Origin: Streptomyces roseirectus
Lineage (GTDB): Bacteria > Actinomycetota > Actinomycetes > Streptomycetales > Streptomycetaceae
DNA length: 64,000 nucleotides
NCBI RefSeq assembly: GCF_014489635.1
Contig: NZ_CP060828.1
Coordinates: 2,480,001-2,544,000 of the forward strand
Reading direction: 5' to 3'
The notes beneath the pieces are model-generated. The model did not search any database, was not told where the DNA came from, and saw only the letters and a program-made list of their open reading frames with translations. Each line of letters starts with the position of its first letter. Within the stretch, counting starts at the first letter, position 1. The position numbers and the translations under genes were made by a program. Below, piece after piece: positions 1 through 9,358 of this stretch.

Positions 1-682
1 TGCGGACGGCGACGCGGGGGCGCAGGCGGGTGCGCGCGAAGGCGGACGAGTCCTGGTCGGCGACGACACGGCCCTGGTCCAGGGTGACGACCCGGTCGGC
101 CGTGCGGGCGGCCTCCTTGGGGTCGGCCATGGTCAGCAGAACGGTTCCGCCGTGCCGGGCGTGCGCCGTGAGCATGTCGTACAGCCAGCGGCTCTCGCGC
201 GCGCCGAGGCCGTCGGCGGGGTCGTCGAGGACGAGGGTGTGCGGGTCGGCGAGGAGGGCGCAGGCGAGGCCGAGGCGGCGGTCCATGCCCCGGGAGAGGG
301 TGCCCAGGCGCTCCTCGCGCAGGCTGACCAGGCCGACGGCTTCAAGGACCTCGTCGGCCCGCCGCACCGGTACGCCCGTCGCCGCGCACAGCATCCGCAG
401 GTGACCGCGGACCGTTCGGCCCGGGTGCCCCGGCACGTCGCCGAGCAGGACGCCGACCTCGCGCGCGGGGTGCGCGATGCGATGCAGGGGGCGGCCTCTG
501 AAGTACGTGACGCCACGGCCCCGTTGGAGTTCGAGCAGGAGTCTCAACGCCGTGCTCTTGCCCGCGCCGGGGGCGCCGAGCAGCACGGTGACCTGTCCGA
601 CCGGCGCCTCGAAGGAGACGTCGTCGACCGTGGGAGGGAGATCCTTGCGGGGGATGCTGGTCAGTCCGAATGCCTGGATCAC
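1..682 (-). CDS. ABC transporter ATP-binding protein (3' end cut by the window)
   Basis: Translating the minus strand from a GTG at 682 gives an open frame to base 1, about 227 residues, with the C terminus missing. The protein begins V-I-Q-A-F-G-L-T. It has a Walker A motif GAPGAGKS (about residues 36-43), a C-loop-like L-S-R-G-M before R-R-L-G-L-A-C, and a Walker B L-V-L-D-D-P. This is the nucleotide-binding subunit of an ABC importer or exporter, probably on the inner face of the membrane. The usual catalytic glutamate after Walker B is aspartate and the C-loop is not LSGGQ, so ATPase activity may be weak. An in-frame TTG lies three codons upstream. No permease is visible, so the substrate is unknown. 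Confidence 0.8.
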   Translation of the reverse strand, partial: MIQAFGLTSIPRKDLPPTVDDVSFEAPVGQVTVLLGAPGAGKSTALRLLLELQRGRGVTYFRGRPLHRIAHPAREVGVLLGDVPGHPGRTVRGHLRMLCAATGVPVRRADEVLEAVGLVSLREERLGTLSRGMDRRLGLACALLADPHTLVLDDPADGLGARESRWLYDMLTAHARHGGTVLLTMADPKEAARTADRVVTLDQGRVVADQDSSAFARTRLRPRVAVR

Positions 683-816
683 CCGCAGCAAGATAGCGTC
701 CCATTTGGGGGTTTTGAGGCAGCGCGGGGCCAAGCGGGGGTGTCTGGGCGGGGCGGGCGGGGGCGGGCCGCCTCCGGGCAGTCGGCGAGGGGCGTGTCAG
801 GCCGGCGCCCTTCCGC

Positions 817-1575
817 TCACACCTCGGGCCGCAGCATCGGCGGGTTCAGCAGCGTCGCGCCGCCCGCGCGGAAGAGCTGGGCCGGTCTGCCGCCCTGGCG
901 GGTGGTGGTGCCGCCCGTGGGGACGAGGAAGCCCGGGGTGCCCGTGACCTTGCGGTGGAAGTTGCGCGGGTCGAGGGCGACGCCCCACACGGCCTCGTAG
1001 ACGCGGCGCAGCTCGCCGACGGTGAACTCGGTGGGGCAGAACGCGGTCGCGAGGGAGGAGTACTCGATCTTGGAGCGGGCGCGTTCGACGCCGTCGGAGA
1101 GGATCTGGGCGTGGTCGAAGGCGAGCGGGGCGACCGGGTCGCCGTCGCGGCCGTAGCCGCCCTGGTGCAGCAGTTCCTCGACCGGCGCCCAGCGCGCGTT
1201 GCTGGCGTCGCCGCCCGCGCGGGGGGCCGGCAGGTCGGGGGCGAGCGCGAGGTGGGCGACGCTGACGACGCGCATCCGGGGGTCGCGCTTGGGGTCGCCG
1301 TAGGTGGCGAGCTGTTCCAGGTGGGCGCCGTTGTCCTGGGCGGGGACGGCGGGGTCGTGAGCGCGCAGCCCGGTCTCCTCGGCGAGTTCGCGGGCCGCCG
1401 CCTGGGACAGGTCCTCGTCGGCCCGTACGAAGCCGCCGGGCAGCGCCCATCTGCCCTGAAACGGCGGTTCGCCCCGGCGGACCGCCAGTGCGCACAGGGC
1501 GTGGCGCCGCACGGTCAGCACGACCAGGTCCACGGTGACGGCGAAGGGCGGGAAGGCTGACGGGTCGTAGGGCAT
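817..1575 (-). CDS. Nudix hydrolase with C-terminal winged-helix domain (NrtR-like)
   Basis: The protein has 252 residues. The Nudix box is complete and begins G-F-V-R-A-D-E, followed seven residues later by R-E-L-A-E-E-T-G-L, so it matches GX5EX7REUXEEXGU. Residues about 1-145 are the Nudix fold and about 150-225 (from R-S-K-I-E-Y-S to the N-F-H-R-K stretch) resemble the winged helix of NrtR-type regulators. NrtR family members either hydrolyse ADP-ribose-like nucleotides or use them to release DNA and regulate NAD metabolism. With an intact box this one could do both. No NAD gene is adjacent, so the regulated target is not visible, but an inverted repeat lies just upstream of the start. Confidence 0.85.
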   Translation of the reverse strand: MPYDPSAFPPFAVTVDLVVLTVRRHALCALAVRRGEPPFQGRWALPGGFVRADEDLSQAAARELAEETGLRAHDPAVPAQDNGAHLEQLATYGDPKRDPRMRVVSVAHLALAPDLPAPRAGGDASNARWAPVEELLHQGGYGRDGDPVAPLAFDHAQILSDGVERARSKIEYSSLATAFCPTEFTVGELRRVYEAVWGVALDPRNFHRKVTGTPGFLVPTGGTTTRQGGRPAQLFRAGGATLLNPPMLRPEV

Positions 1576-1584
1576 GCGGCGATC

Positions 1585-1607
1585 TTAGTCGTCTGCCTGA
1601 CGATAAA
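1585..1607. promoter_or_regulatory. Inverted repeat upstream of the Nudix/NrtR-like gene
   Basis: TCGTC (1589-1593) and GACGA (1599-1603) are exact inverted arms around a 5-nt centre, with flanking TT and AA also symmetric. The repeat starts 10 bases upstream of the ATG at 1575, where an autorepressor would bind. The role is inferred only from position and from the DNA-binding-like C terminus of the neighbouring protein. Confidence 0.35.
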
Positions 1608-1634
1608 CACTCCCTTCGCCGGCCCCGGGACAGG

Positions 1635-1652
1635 CCGGCCCGCTTGGGCCGG
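1635..1652 (-). terminator. Hairpin downstream of the debranching-like gene
   Basis: CCGGCCC (1635-1641) pairs perfectly with GGGCCGG (1646-1652) around a GCTT tetraloop, 45 bases past the stop of the gene that ends at 1697. There is no T tract, as is usual in this GC-rich genome. Confidence 0.5.
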
Positions 1653-1696
1653 ACATCGCTGTCATCCACTCTCGCGCGCACCCCGTCCCCGGCCGC

Positions 1697-3799
1697 TCAC
1701 ACCCCCAGCTGGAGCCCGTCGCCGGCCTCCTCGACCATGGCAAGACCGAGCCTGCTGACGCGCACGGCGAACGGCTCGCCCGCCACGCGCAGTCCGCTGA
1801 GGCCGATCTCGCCGAGGGGCGCGCTGTGGACGGGGCGCAGGGTGACCGTCCGGGCCGGGGCGTCGGGGCGGATGCCCGCCAGCGTGGTCAGCAGCAGAAT
1901 CCCGGCGCCGGCCGCGGTGGCGGCGGGACGGCAGGCGGCGGGGTGAGGCACAGGGGCGCTCCCGTCGGTGCGCTGCTCGCCCGCGTACATCTCGGGCAGC
2001 CGGTACCCGAACGCCTCGGCGGCGCCCAGGACGCCCTTCAGCAGGGAACCCGCCTCCTTCTCGTACCCGGCGGCGGCCAGGCCCGCGACGGCGAGCGCGC
2101 TCTCGTGGACCCGTACGGCGCCACCGCGGTGGCCGAAGGGGTTGTAGCCCGGCTCCTTCGTGCCGAGCCCGCGCAGGCCCCAGCCGGAGTCGAGCGCCGG
2201 ACCGCCGAGCAGGCGCGCCAGGTGCTCGGTCTGGACCCGGTCGAGCAGCCCGGGGGCGAGTTCGCCGCCGCCCAGCAGGCCCGTGTCCAGGAGGTGTACG
2301 GCGCTCGCGCCGAGGTGGGCCACGGGGCGTCCGTCCGGCAATCGCCCGGCGAGAGGTCTGCCGCCGCCGAGGTCGTCGGCCCAGAACTCCTCGCGGAACG
2401 CCGCCCGCAGCCTGCGCGCCCACTCCCGCAGCGCCTCGCCGCCCGGTCTGCCGCAGGCGTCGAGGAGGTCGGCGCCGAGCAGGGCCGCGCGGTGGGCGTG
2501 TGCCTGGGTCTCGCAGCGGACGGGGCCGCCGGGCTGCGGGTCGCACAGGTAGGTGCCCGTGCCCACGGTGGTCCGCAGCCAGGACAGGCAGCGCTCGGCC
2601 GCCGGCAGCAGCTCCGCGACCTCCGCCTCCAGCAGGCCCCAGCGGCGGGCCTCCGCCAGGAGCGCGGGGAACAGCAGCGTGGCCTCGGTCCCGGTGCACG
2701 CGGGCGGCAGGTGGGCGCCCGCGTCCCTGCGGGGGCCGGGGACGAGGCCGTCGGCGCGCTGGGTACGGGCGAGGGTGCGCAGGGTGCCCGCCGCGAGCGC
2801 GGTGCCGAGGGGCAGTGTCATGCGGGCGGCGGCCAGTGCGTCGGCCGGGGCGAGTCCGCAACGCCAGGGGGCGCCGGCCGCGAGGTGGGTGTCCGTGGGG
2901 TGTGCCGGGTCGCGGACCAGGAGCGCCTGAAGGTCCTCGACGCCGGCCCGCAGCAGGGGGCCCACGCGCGGGTCGTCGCCGCGCGCGTGGGCGGACGCCA
3001 GGGGGTTCGTCGCGGACCGGCCCACGGTCCGCATCGGCCCGCTCCCGTCGAGGCGGACCTTCAGCTCTACTGTCGCGCTGCCGCCGGGCGGGACGTCTAG
3101 GTCCCAGCGCAGCAGGCCGGCGGAGGCCAGCGCGTCGGAGGGCGGCGGGTCGGCCGTGACGGTCGAGGCGCCCGGTGGGCCGGTCCAGCGCAGCCCCGAG
3201 TCGTACACCCCGGCGGGCAGTTCGGGCGCGCTCGCCCCGGCGGCGATCGCGCCCAGGTCGGCCAGGTCCGTCCCGAGGGCCACCTCGACCGGGAGGCGCA
3301 GCGGGCGGGGCACCGCGCTGTGGAGGGTGATCCGTTCCGTGCCGTCGGCGCGGCGGCTGCGCTCGACGACGACGTCCGGGTCCGGGCCGCTCTGGGGCGA
3401 GACGCGCAGGGTGCCGACGAAGCGGACCTCGTCGGCGGCCGTCATCCGGGCCTGCGCCACGAGCGGTTCCCGTCCGGCCACGCGCACCTGGCAGCGGGAC
3501 AGCAGGCGCCGGCCCGCCCGGTAGAACCCTTCGAGGCCGCGCCCGATGAGCTGCCCTTCCGGCGAGGAGACGGCGAGCCCCGGAAGGGAGACGCAGATCA
3601 GCGCGGTGTGGACGGGCGGGAGACCGGCGGGGCGGGGTGCCGGGCGGCGCCCCTGGTCGGGCAGCGGGGGCCTGTTCGGGTCCGGCCTCGTCCCGCCGGC
3701 CGCGCCGCGGGGCGTCTGGCCCAGGAGCCGCTGGGGGATCTCGTCCCGGTCAGACGGCGGGCGTCCGCCGTGGGCAAAGGGCGGAGTCGGTTGGTGCAT
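1697..3799 (-). CDS. Glycogen debranching N-terminal-domain protein / amylo-alpha-1,6-glucosidase-like
   Basis: The protein has 700 residues from the ATG at 3799. I chose this start because the longer open frame upstream runs through repeats and low-complexity sequence. After a Pro/Arg-rich N terminus (1-65), residues about 66-290 resemble the beta-sandwich domain placed before debranching enzymes, including a G-L-E-G-F-Y-R-A-G segment. Residues about 290-690 resemble an (alpha/alpha)6 barrel, with P-L-G-T, D-S-G-W-G-L-R and G-Y-N-P-F-G-H-R-G-G-A-V stretches. Relatives act on alpha-glucan branches or on oligosaccharides in the cytoplasm. The substrate is not certain and no glycogen gene is adjacent. 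Confidence 0.75.
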   Translation of the reverse strand: MHQPTPPFAHGGRPPSDRDEIPQRLLGQTPRGAAGGTRPDPNRPPLPDQGRRPAPRPAGLPPVHTALICVSLPGLAVSSPEGQLIGRGLEGFYRAGRRLLSRCQVRVAGREPLVAQARMTAADEVRFVGTLRVSPQSGPDPDVVVERSRRADGTERITLHSAVPRPLRLPVEVALGTDLADLGAIAAGASAPELPAGVYDSGLRWTGPPGASTVTADPPPSDALASAGLLRWDLDVPPGGSATVELKVRLDGSGPMRTVGRSATNPLASAHARGDDPRVGPLLRAGVEDLQALLVRDPAHPTDTHLAAGAPWRCGLAPADALAAARMTLPLGTALAAGTLRTLARTQRADGLVPGPRRDAGAHLPPACTGTEATLLFPALLAEARRWGLLEAEVAELLPAAERCLSWLRTTVGTGTYLCDPQPGGPVRCETQAHAHRAALLGADLLDACGRPGGEALREWARRLRAAFREEFWADDLGGGRPLAGRLPDGRPVAHLGASAVHLLDTGLLGGGELAPGLLDRVQTEHLARLLGGPALDSGWGLRGLGTKEPGYNPFGHRGGAVRVHESALAVAGLAAAGYEKEAGSLLKGVLGAAEAFGYRLPEMYAGEQRTDGSAPVPHPAACRPAATAAGAGILLLTTLAGIRPDAPARTVTLRPVHSAPLGEIGLSGLRVAGEPFAVRVSRLGLAMVEEAGDGLQLGV

Positions 3800-4028
3800 G
3801 CGGTGACTTCTTCTGCTCTCTGTGCGCCACGGGAGGGTGCGACGCCGGGGAGGGGCCCCGGCGGGACGGGGGCGGGACGGCGCCGTGGGCCGCGCGGAGG
3901 TTCCGCCACTCAGGTGAACGGGGCGGGGCTCCCCCTGGTCACGCCCTGGGCCGCGAGGCACCTCCGAATGGCGGTGTGGAGCGGGGGTGTCCTGGTGGGC
4001 CCGGAAGCGGAGGCGGGTGGGCGTCTCA

Positions 4029-4052
4029 CCGTTCCGGCGTCCGCCGGAACGG
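4029..4052. repeat. Perfect inverted repeat, 11-bp arms, 2-nt centre
   Basis: CCGTTCCGGCG (4029-4039) and CGCCGGAACGG (4042-4052) are exact complements separated by TC. It lies 230 bases upstream of the debranching-like start. It could be an operator, because the tight centre suits a dimeric repressor better than an RNA hairpin. The function is unknown. Confidence 0.6.
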
Positions 4053-4151
4053 CTCCCCTGGGGGTCGCGGGCCGCGCGGCGGGGGTGCCCGCACGCAGGT
4101 CCTCCGGCGGGCCGACGTGTACTGCGGAACGGCCAGGGCCACCGGGGCGCT

Positions 4152-4253
4152 TCCCGGAACCCGGTCGGGGAATGCCGCGCCGTGCCAACAAGGACTACGT
4201 CCAGTGGTGCCCCGACCTGCTCTGCCCGGAACCCGGTCGGGCAGTGCCGCGCC
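4152..4253. repeat. Two copies of a 30-base direct repeat, 72 bases apart
   Basis: The unit at 4152-4181 recurs at 4224-4253. Both share CCCGGAACCCGGTCGGG followed by a short variable part and TGCCGCGCC, with two or three mismatches. Within each unit CCCG-GAACC-CGG-TCGGG has partial dyad symmetry. The copies lie between two minus-strand genes. Confidence 0.65.
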
Positions 4254-4254
4254 C

Positions 4255-4271
4255 CGGTCTCCCGGAGACCG
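4255..4271 (-). terminator. Hairpin downstream of the DUF4192 gene
   Basis: CGGTCTC (4255-4261) pairs with GAGACCG (4265-4271) across a 3-nt loop, 56 bases past the stop of the upstream gene. It directly follows the second 30-base repeat. Confidence 0.45.
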
Positions 4272-4326
4272 TCCAGGGTGCGCCGGGGCCGCCGCCCGGC
4301 GAAGAGGGCCGGCGGCCACAGCGTGG

Positions 4327-5865
4327 TCACTCCGCCTCCGTCGTCTCGTCCGTGCCGGGCAGGGTGCCGTCCTCAGGGGAGCGCCGCTGGCGGACGACGC
4401 GGGTGCTCCTGGTGCGGGGGCGGGTCTCGTCCTTGGCCCCACCCCTCGTGGCGGGGCGAGTACGGGAGGAGCGCCGGACCACCGTCACCTGTTCGCCGGA
4501 GCGGGTTCGGCGGCGGGGGGCCTGCTGCGGCGTCCTCTCAGCCGACGGCGTACGGGGCTCGGCCTGGAGGTCCTGAAGCGTCTCCCCGGCCTCGCTCCGC
4601 AGGGCCTGGAACGTCTCGCCCGCCTCGGCCGCGAGCGTCCGGGACGCCTCCGCCGTCTCGCCCGGGAGAGTCACGGACGCCGCCTCGGCCCCCTCACCTC
4701 GCCGCTCCTCCCGCTCCGACCGCAGGCACCGCCGGATCGACTCCGGGTCGAGCCCCTGGTTGCACGCCTGGTGGAGCAGCGCGGCGAAGAGGTAGTCGGG
4801 GTCGGCGCCCAGGGCCATGGCAAGCGCCTCCCGCGCTTCGAGCTCGTCGCCGGTGGACCAGGCGACCCAGCCGACGAGGGCGAGGGGCGCGGCGGCGTAC
4901 TCGCCGTAGGAGCGGACGCAGCGGCGGGCGAGGGCACGCCACAGGCGCAGGGCGGGGACGGCGTCGTCGCCCTCCATCCACTCGGCGGCGCGGTCACGGG
5001 TCGTGCGGTCCTGGAGCCCGAGGATCACGCGGGCCGCCTCGTCCTTGCCGATCAGCGCGTCGTCCCTGCGGTCGCACAGGATCGGGCCGGCGATCGGGGG
5101 CGCCGCGGCGAGGCGTCGCATGAGCCGGTCGGCGAGGGCCAGCGTCTCCTCGGCGACCTGGGTGCTCTCGCCGTCGAGGATGCGGGGGACGATCTCCTTC
5201 GCCATCTCGTCCAGGGCCTCCTCCTGCTCCCGGACGTCACCGGTCTCCCAGGGGAGCATCCGGGCCCGGAAGTCGCGCAGGGTGCCGCGGACCTGGAGGC
5301 CGGCGTAGGTCGCGGCCGCGGCGAGGACGGAGGTCCCGGGCAGGGCCATCGGGGCACCGTCCTCCGGGCAGCAGCCGTTGCCTCGGCAGCAGTAGGACCA
5401 GAAGCGCCCGCCGGAGACGCACAGCGCCTCGATGACGGGGATGTCGAGGAGACCGCACTCGACGCGCAGGTGCTGGGCGAGGGGCCGCAGGCGCTCCATG
5501 ACGTCGCGCCCCGTCTCGCCGGGTCCCGGCTCCTGGCAGACGTAGGCGACCATCTGCTCGGGCCGCATGCCCCGGCGCTCCGCTCCCTTCACCAGCCCTT
5601 CGGCGAAGGTCCGGGCGGCCTCCTTCCAATGGCCGGGGTTCTTGGGGATGCCGAGCCCGCCCCGGGCGCCGAAGCGGCTGTGGCCGTCCCGCTCGCGCAG
5701 GGAGACGAGGACCATGCTGTCCTCGGGGCGGTAGCCGAGCAGGTAGGGCACGGCGTCCGCGAGTTCGGCCGGGGTCTTGAGCGTGAGGCCGTGGGTGTCG
5801 TAGGGCGCCGGACCATCGAATGCGCCGTTGTCGAAGGGTTCGGGTGTTTCGCTGTGATTCGTCAT
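4327..5865 (-). CDS. DUF4192 domain-containing protein
   Basis: The protein has 512 residues from the ATG at 5865. Residues about 20-400 match the actinobacterial DUF4192 family, including [17 protein letters not shown] and [10 protein letters not shown] near the start. A cysteine cluster [13 protein letters not shown] (about residue 157) could bind metal. The C-terminal 115 residues are charged and disordered-looking, with E-A-G-E-T-F-Q-A-L / E-A-G-E-T-L-Q-D-L repeats. The biochemical function of the family is not known to me. It is divergent from the RecQ-like gene with 254 bases between the starts. Confidence 0.8.
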   Translation of the reverse strand: MTNHSETPEPFDNGAFDGPAPYDTHGLTLKTPAELADAVPYLLGYRPEDSMVLVSLRERDGHSRFGARGGLGIPKNPGHWKEAARTFAEGLVKGAERRGMRPEQMVAYVCQEPGPGETGRDVMERLRPLAQHLRVECGLLDIPVIEALCVSGGRFWSYCCRGNGCCPEDGAPMALPGTSVLAAAATYAGLQVRGTLRDFRARMLPWETGDVREQEEALDEMAKEIVPRILDGESTQVAEETLALADRLMRRLAAAPPIAGPILCDRRDDALIGKDEAARVILGLQDRTTRDRAAEWMEGDDAVPALRLWRALARRCVRSYGEYAAAPLALVGWVAWSTGDELEAREALAMALGADPDYLFAALLHQACNQGLDPESIRRCLRSEREERRGEGAEAASVTLPGETAEASRTLAAEAGETFQALRSEAGETLQDLQAEPRTPSAERTPQQAPRRRTRSGEQVTVVRRSSRTRPATRGGAKDETRPRTRSTRVVRQRRSPEDGTLPGTDETTEAE

Positions 5866-6119
5866 GCCGTGACGATCTCGCGAATCGCGAGTTCCCGCTC
5901 GGCCTGTGGATAACTCCGGGCAGGGACACGACATTTCACGGTCCGAACCCACCGAACTCACCCACAGAACTCCCCCACCGAACTCGCCCGGCAAGAACAC
6001 CGTCACGGCCACGGGAAACGCCCTCGAAGACCAGCCGACAAGACGTGAGCGGAGACGCCCGCCCCCTCTCCGCCCCTCTCTCCGCCCGCTCTGTCAGTCC
6101 CGTCCTGTTGTATGGACGC

Positions 6120-8285
6120 ATGCAGCACACCAGCAACGCGGATCTCCGGGCAGAAGCGGACACCGTCCTCGCCCGGCTCGTCGGGGACCCGAGAGGAACG
6201 GCCCGGCTGAGGGAGGACCAGTGGCGGGCCGTCGAGGCGCTGGTCGCCGAGGGGCGGCGGGCGCTGGTGGTGCAGCGGACCGGGTGGGGCAAGTCGGCGG
6301 TGTACTTCGTGGCGACGGCCCTGCTGCGGACCAGGGGCGCGGGCCCGACGGTGATCGTGTCGCCGCTGCTCGCGCTGATGCGCAACCAGGTCGACGCGGC
6401 GGCCCGCGCCGGGGTCCGGGCACGGACGATCAACTCGGCCAACACGGAGGAGTGGGAGTCGGTCCAGGAGGAGATCGCGGAGGGTGCCGTCGACGTCCTG
6501 CTGATCAGCCCCGAACGACTCAACCACCCGGACTTCCGCGACCGCGTCCTGCCCTCGCTCGCCGCCGCGACGGGCCTGCTCGTGGTCGACGAGGCGCACT
6601 GCATCTCCGACTGGGGCCACGACTTCCGCCCGGACTACCGCCGGCTGCGCACGATGCTGGGCGACCTCCCACCGGGCGTCCCGGTGCTCGCGACGACGGC
6701 GACGGCCAACGCGCGCGTGACGGCCGACGTCGCCGAACAGCTCGGCACGGGCGGCGCGTCGGACGCGCTGGTGCTGCGGGGCCCGCTGAACCGGGAGAGC
6801 CTGAGCCTGAACGTGCTACGGCTGCCGGACGCCGCGCACCGGCTGGCCTGGCTCGCCGATCACCTCGACGACCTGCCGGGCTCCGGCATCGTCTACACGC
6901 TGACGGTGGCCGCCGCCGAGGAGGTGACCGCGTTCCTCAGGCAGCGCGGGCACACGGTCGCGTCGTACACGGGCCGCACGGAGAACGCGGAGCGCCAGCA
7001 GGCCGAGGAGGACCTGCTCGGCAACAAGGTCAAGGCGCTGATCGCGACGTCCGCCCTCGGGATGGGGTTCGACAAGCCGGACCTCGGTTTCGTCGTCCAC
7101 CTCGGCTCGCCCTCGTCCCCGATCGCCTACTACCAGCAGGTGGGCCGCGCGGGGCGTGGCGTCGACCACGCGGAGGTGCTGCTGCTGCCGGGCCGGGAGG
7201 ACGAGGCGATCTGGGAGTACTTCGCCTCGCTCGCCTTCCCCGCCGAGGAACTGGTGCGCCGCACGCTCGACGTCCTCGCGCGCGCGGCGGGCCCGGTGTC
7301 GCTGCCGGCGCTGGAGCCCCTGGTGGAGCTGCGCCGCTCGCGCCTGGAGACCATGCTGAAGGTCCTGGACGTGGACGGGGCGGTCAAGCGCGTCAAGGGC
7401 GGCTGGATCGCCACCGGGCAGCCGTGGTCGTACGACACGGACCGCTACGCGTGGGTGGCGCGCCAGCGCGAGGCCGAGCAGCGCGCCATGCGGGAGTACG
7501 GCGCGACGACGGGCTGCCGGATGGAGTTCCTGCAACGGCAGCTGGACGACGAGACGGCCGAGCCGTGCGGCCGGTGCGACAACTGTGCGGGCGCGCGGTT
7601 CACCGCCGACGCGTCGACGGCCGCGCTGGACGCCGCGCGCGTGGACCTCGGCCGGGCGGGCGTCGAGGTGGAGCCCCGCAAGATGTGGCCGACGGGGCTC
7701 GCCTCGGTCGGCATGGACCTCAAGGGGCGCATCCCGGCCGGTGAGCAGGCGGCGCCGGGACGGGCACTGGGGCGGCTGTCGGACATCGGCTGGGGCAACC
7801 GGCTGCGCCCCCTGCTCGCCCCGCAGACGCCGGACGGGCCGGTGCCGGACGACGTGGCGAGGGCCGTGGTGGGGGTGCTGGCCGACTGGGCGAAGGGGCC
7901 CGGCGGCTGGGCCTCCGGCGCGGCGGACGCGCCCGCGCGCCCGGTCGGCGTGGTGACCGTCCCTTCGCGTACGCGCGCGTCGCTGATCGGTTCGCTGGGC
8001 GCGCACATCGCGGAGGTCGGCCGGCTGCCGCTGCTGGGCGGCCTGGAGTACGCCGAGGGCTCCTCGCGGGTCGCCCGCAGCAACAGCGCGCAGCGGCTCA
8101 AGGCGCTCGACGGGGCGCTGTACGTGCCGCCCGCCCTGGCCGCCGCGCTCGACGGGGCGCAGGGGCCCGTCCTCCTGGTGGACGACTTCACGGAGACCGG
8201 CTGGACGCTGGCGGTCGCCGCGCGGTTGTTGCGGCGGGCAGGCGCGCGAGGGGTGATGCCGCTGGTCCTGGCCTTGCAGGGGTGA
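6120..8285 (+). CDS. RecQ-family DNA helicase fused to a phosphoribosyltransferase-like domain
   Basis: The protein has 721 residues from the ATG at 6120. Upstream in-frame sequence belongs to the opposite gene's 5' region. Residues 1-330 form the two RecA-like helicase lobes, with GWGKS (55-59), DEAH (157-160) and a Q-x-x-G-R-A-G-R motif VI. A winged-helix/zinc part follows, with a Cys near 466 and the C-x2-C-x2-C cluster of [10 protein letters not shown] (about 483-489). The last 200 residues end in [13 protein letters not shown] (about 685-697), the PRPP-loop signature of type I phosphoribosyltransferases. RecQ helicases unwind DNA 3' to 5' in recombination repair. The role of the fused domain is unknown. 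Confidence 0.9.
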   Translation: MQHTSNADLRAEADTVLARLVGDPRGTARLREDQWRAVEALVAEGRRALVVQRTGWGKSAVYFVATALLRTRGAGPTVIVSPLLALMRNQVDAAARAGVRARTINSANTEEWESVQEEIAEGAVDVLLISPERLNHPDFRDRVLPSLAAATGLLVVDEAHCISDWGHDFRPDYRRLRTMLGDLPPGVPVLATTATANARVTADVAEQLGTGGASDALVLRGPLNRESLSLNVLRLPDAAHRLAWLADHLDDLPGSGIVYTLTVAAAEEVTAFLRQRGHTVASYTGRTENAERQQAEEDLLGNKVKALIATSALGMGFDKPDLGFVVHLGSPSSPIAYYQQVGRAGRGVDHAEVLLLPGREDEAIWEYFASLAFPAEELVRRTLDVLARAAGPVSLPALEPLVELRRSRLETMLKVLDVDGAVKRVKGGWIATGQPWSYDTDRYAWVARQREAEQRAMREYGATTGCRMEFLQRQLDDETAEPCGRCDNCAGARFTADASTAALDAARVDLGRAGVEVEPRKMWPTGLASVGMDLKGRIPAGEQAAPGRALGRLSDIGWGNRLRPLLAPQTPDGPVPDDVARAVVGVLADWAKGPGGWASGAADAPARPVGVVTVPSRTRASLIGSLGAHIAEVGRLPLLGGLEYAEGSSRVARSNSAQRLKALDGALYVPPALAAALDGAQGPVLLVDDFTETGWTLAVAARLLRRAGARGVMPLVLALQG

Positions 8286-8548
8286 CGTGCGGGGCGGGGA
8301 CGTACGGGTGCGTCGCCCGTCCTGACCCTGCTGTCACGCGGAAAATCCGGGGTAGTGATATAAGCCATGTAACGGCACATAACCGTCGGTGATCCCAATT
8401 GCTCGTTGCCGCATCCCAGTTCGACAGCAAGAATTGAGGTCCGCTCCCCGCAACGGTCCCCGCCCGAGGTCAGGCAGGGCCTTGTTTGCGGTGCGTACCC
8501 CCCGAATTCGCCCCGCCCGCCGCGCGGGCCGTAGCCGAAGGGAGGATC

Positions 8549-9169
8549 GTGACCTTCGGATTCGCGCCGTCCTCGGCGGCATCGCTCTCGACGTCCGCGT
8601 CCGCCGCTTCCGCCAGCCGCTTGCTCGAACCCGCGGAATGGTCCGCGGCGGGTATCCCGCTGCTGCGCAATCCGCGTGAGGTCGTCAGCGGGCTGCACGC
8701 GCGCCACCGGCCGAGACCGTCGACCGCGATCGTGGCCGTGCTCGATCCCGACGAACGGCTGCGGGCCAGCGCCTCGTTCACGCGCCGTCCGGCACCGGCC
8801 GACGGCTGGATGTTCCGCAACGCGCTGCTCGCGCAGTTGCGTCGGGTCATCCCGCACGACCTACGGCGGCGGACCCCGGTGCGTACGGCGGTGCTGCTCT
8901 ACTGCCGGGACGGCGACGCGCGTTGGACCGAGGAGGACGGGGCGTGGATGTGGGGTCTGCGGGACGCGTGCACGCTGCACGGGCTGCGCTGCGGCGCGTA
9001 CATCACGCTCACGCGTGACGGCTGGCAGGTCCTGGGCGAGGGCAGGGGCGGCCGGCGGCCCAACTCCGAGTCCCTGCCGGAGCCGTTCGGCCTCTCCGAG
9101 GCCCCGCCCCCGCTCCCCCGGACCGGTGGCGCCGTCTCGGACGTCCTCAGGCGCGCCGCGGCCCGCTGA
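8549..9169 (+). CDS. Conserved hypothetical protein
   Basis: The protein has 206 residues from a GTG at 8549 with a strong ribosome site GAAGGGAGG seven bases upstream. That site is why I prefer it over the upstream ATG at 8486. The N terminus is Ser/Ala-rich. The core runs from E-P-A-E-W to L-T-R-D-G-W-Q-V-L and includes H-A-R-H-R-P-R-P-S-T-A-I-V-A-V-L-D and W-M-W-G-L-R-D-A-C-T-L-H-G-L-R-C-G-A-Y. It has no signal peptide or membrane segment. I recognise it as common in Streptomyces but know no function. It follows the RecQ-like gene after 263 bases, so it probably has its own promoter. Confidence 0.75.
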   Translation: MTFGFAPSSAASLSTSASAASASRLLEPAEWSAAGIPLLRNPREVVSGLHARHRPRPSTAIVAVLDPDERLRASASFTRRPAPADGWMFRNALLAQLRRVIPHDLRRRTPVRTAVLLYCRDGDARWTEEDGAWMWGLRDACTLHGLRCGAYITLTRDGWQVLGEGRGGRRPNSESLPEPFGLSEAPPPLPRTGGAVSDVLRRAAAR

Positions 9170-9358
9170 AGCACGCCGGGAACGGCAACGACGTCAGGCA
9201 CGACAGACGGCCGCGGCGCGTCGTACGGACGAACCGCGGCCCCGCCGAACCGGCCCGCCCCGGACGGCCGTCCTACCGGCCTGCGGGCGCGCCGAAGGAC
9301 GCGTGCGCCGGAACACCCCCGTTCACGCGCGCACGCGTACACCCCCCGCCGGAGTCGG

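Larger units (their letters stand above)
3800..4326. other. 527-base intergenic region with repeats and hairpins
   Basis: There is no convincing gene here: the open frames are arginine/proline-rich and lack a credible ribosome site. It holds a perfect 11-bp-arm inverted repeat (4029-4052), two copies of a 30-base direct repeat (4152-4181 and 4224-4253) and a terminator-like hairpin (4255-4271). It must also contain the promoter of the debranching-like gene, which I could not pinpoint. Confidence 0.6.

Noticed and set aside
4152..4253. tRNA or CRISPR-like repeat
   Set aside because: Only two copies, no constant spacer and no cloverleaf. No array or tRNA was seen anywhere in the window.
3800..4330. 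N-terminal extension of the debranching-like protein to 4330
   Set aside because: It would run through direct repeats and has no conserved sequence. The ATG at 3799 gives a normal length.
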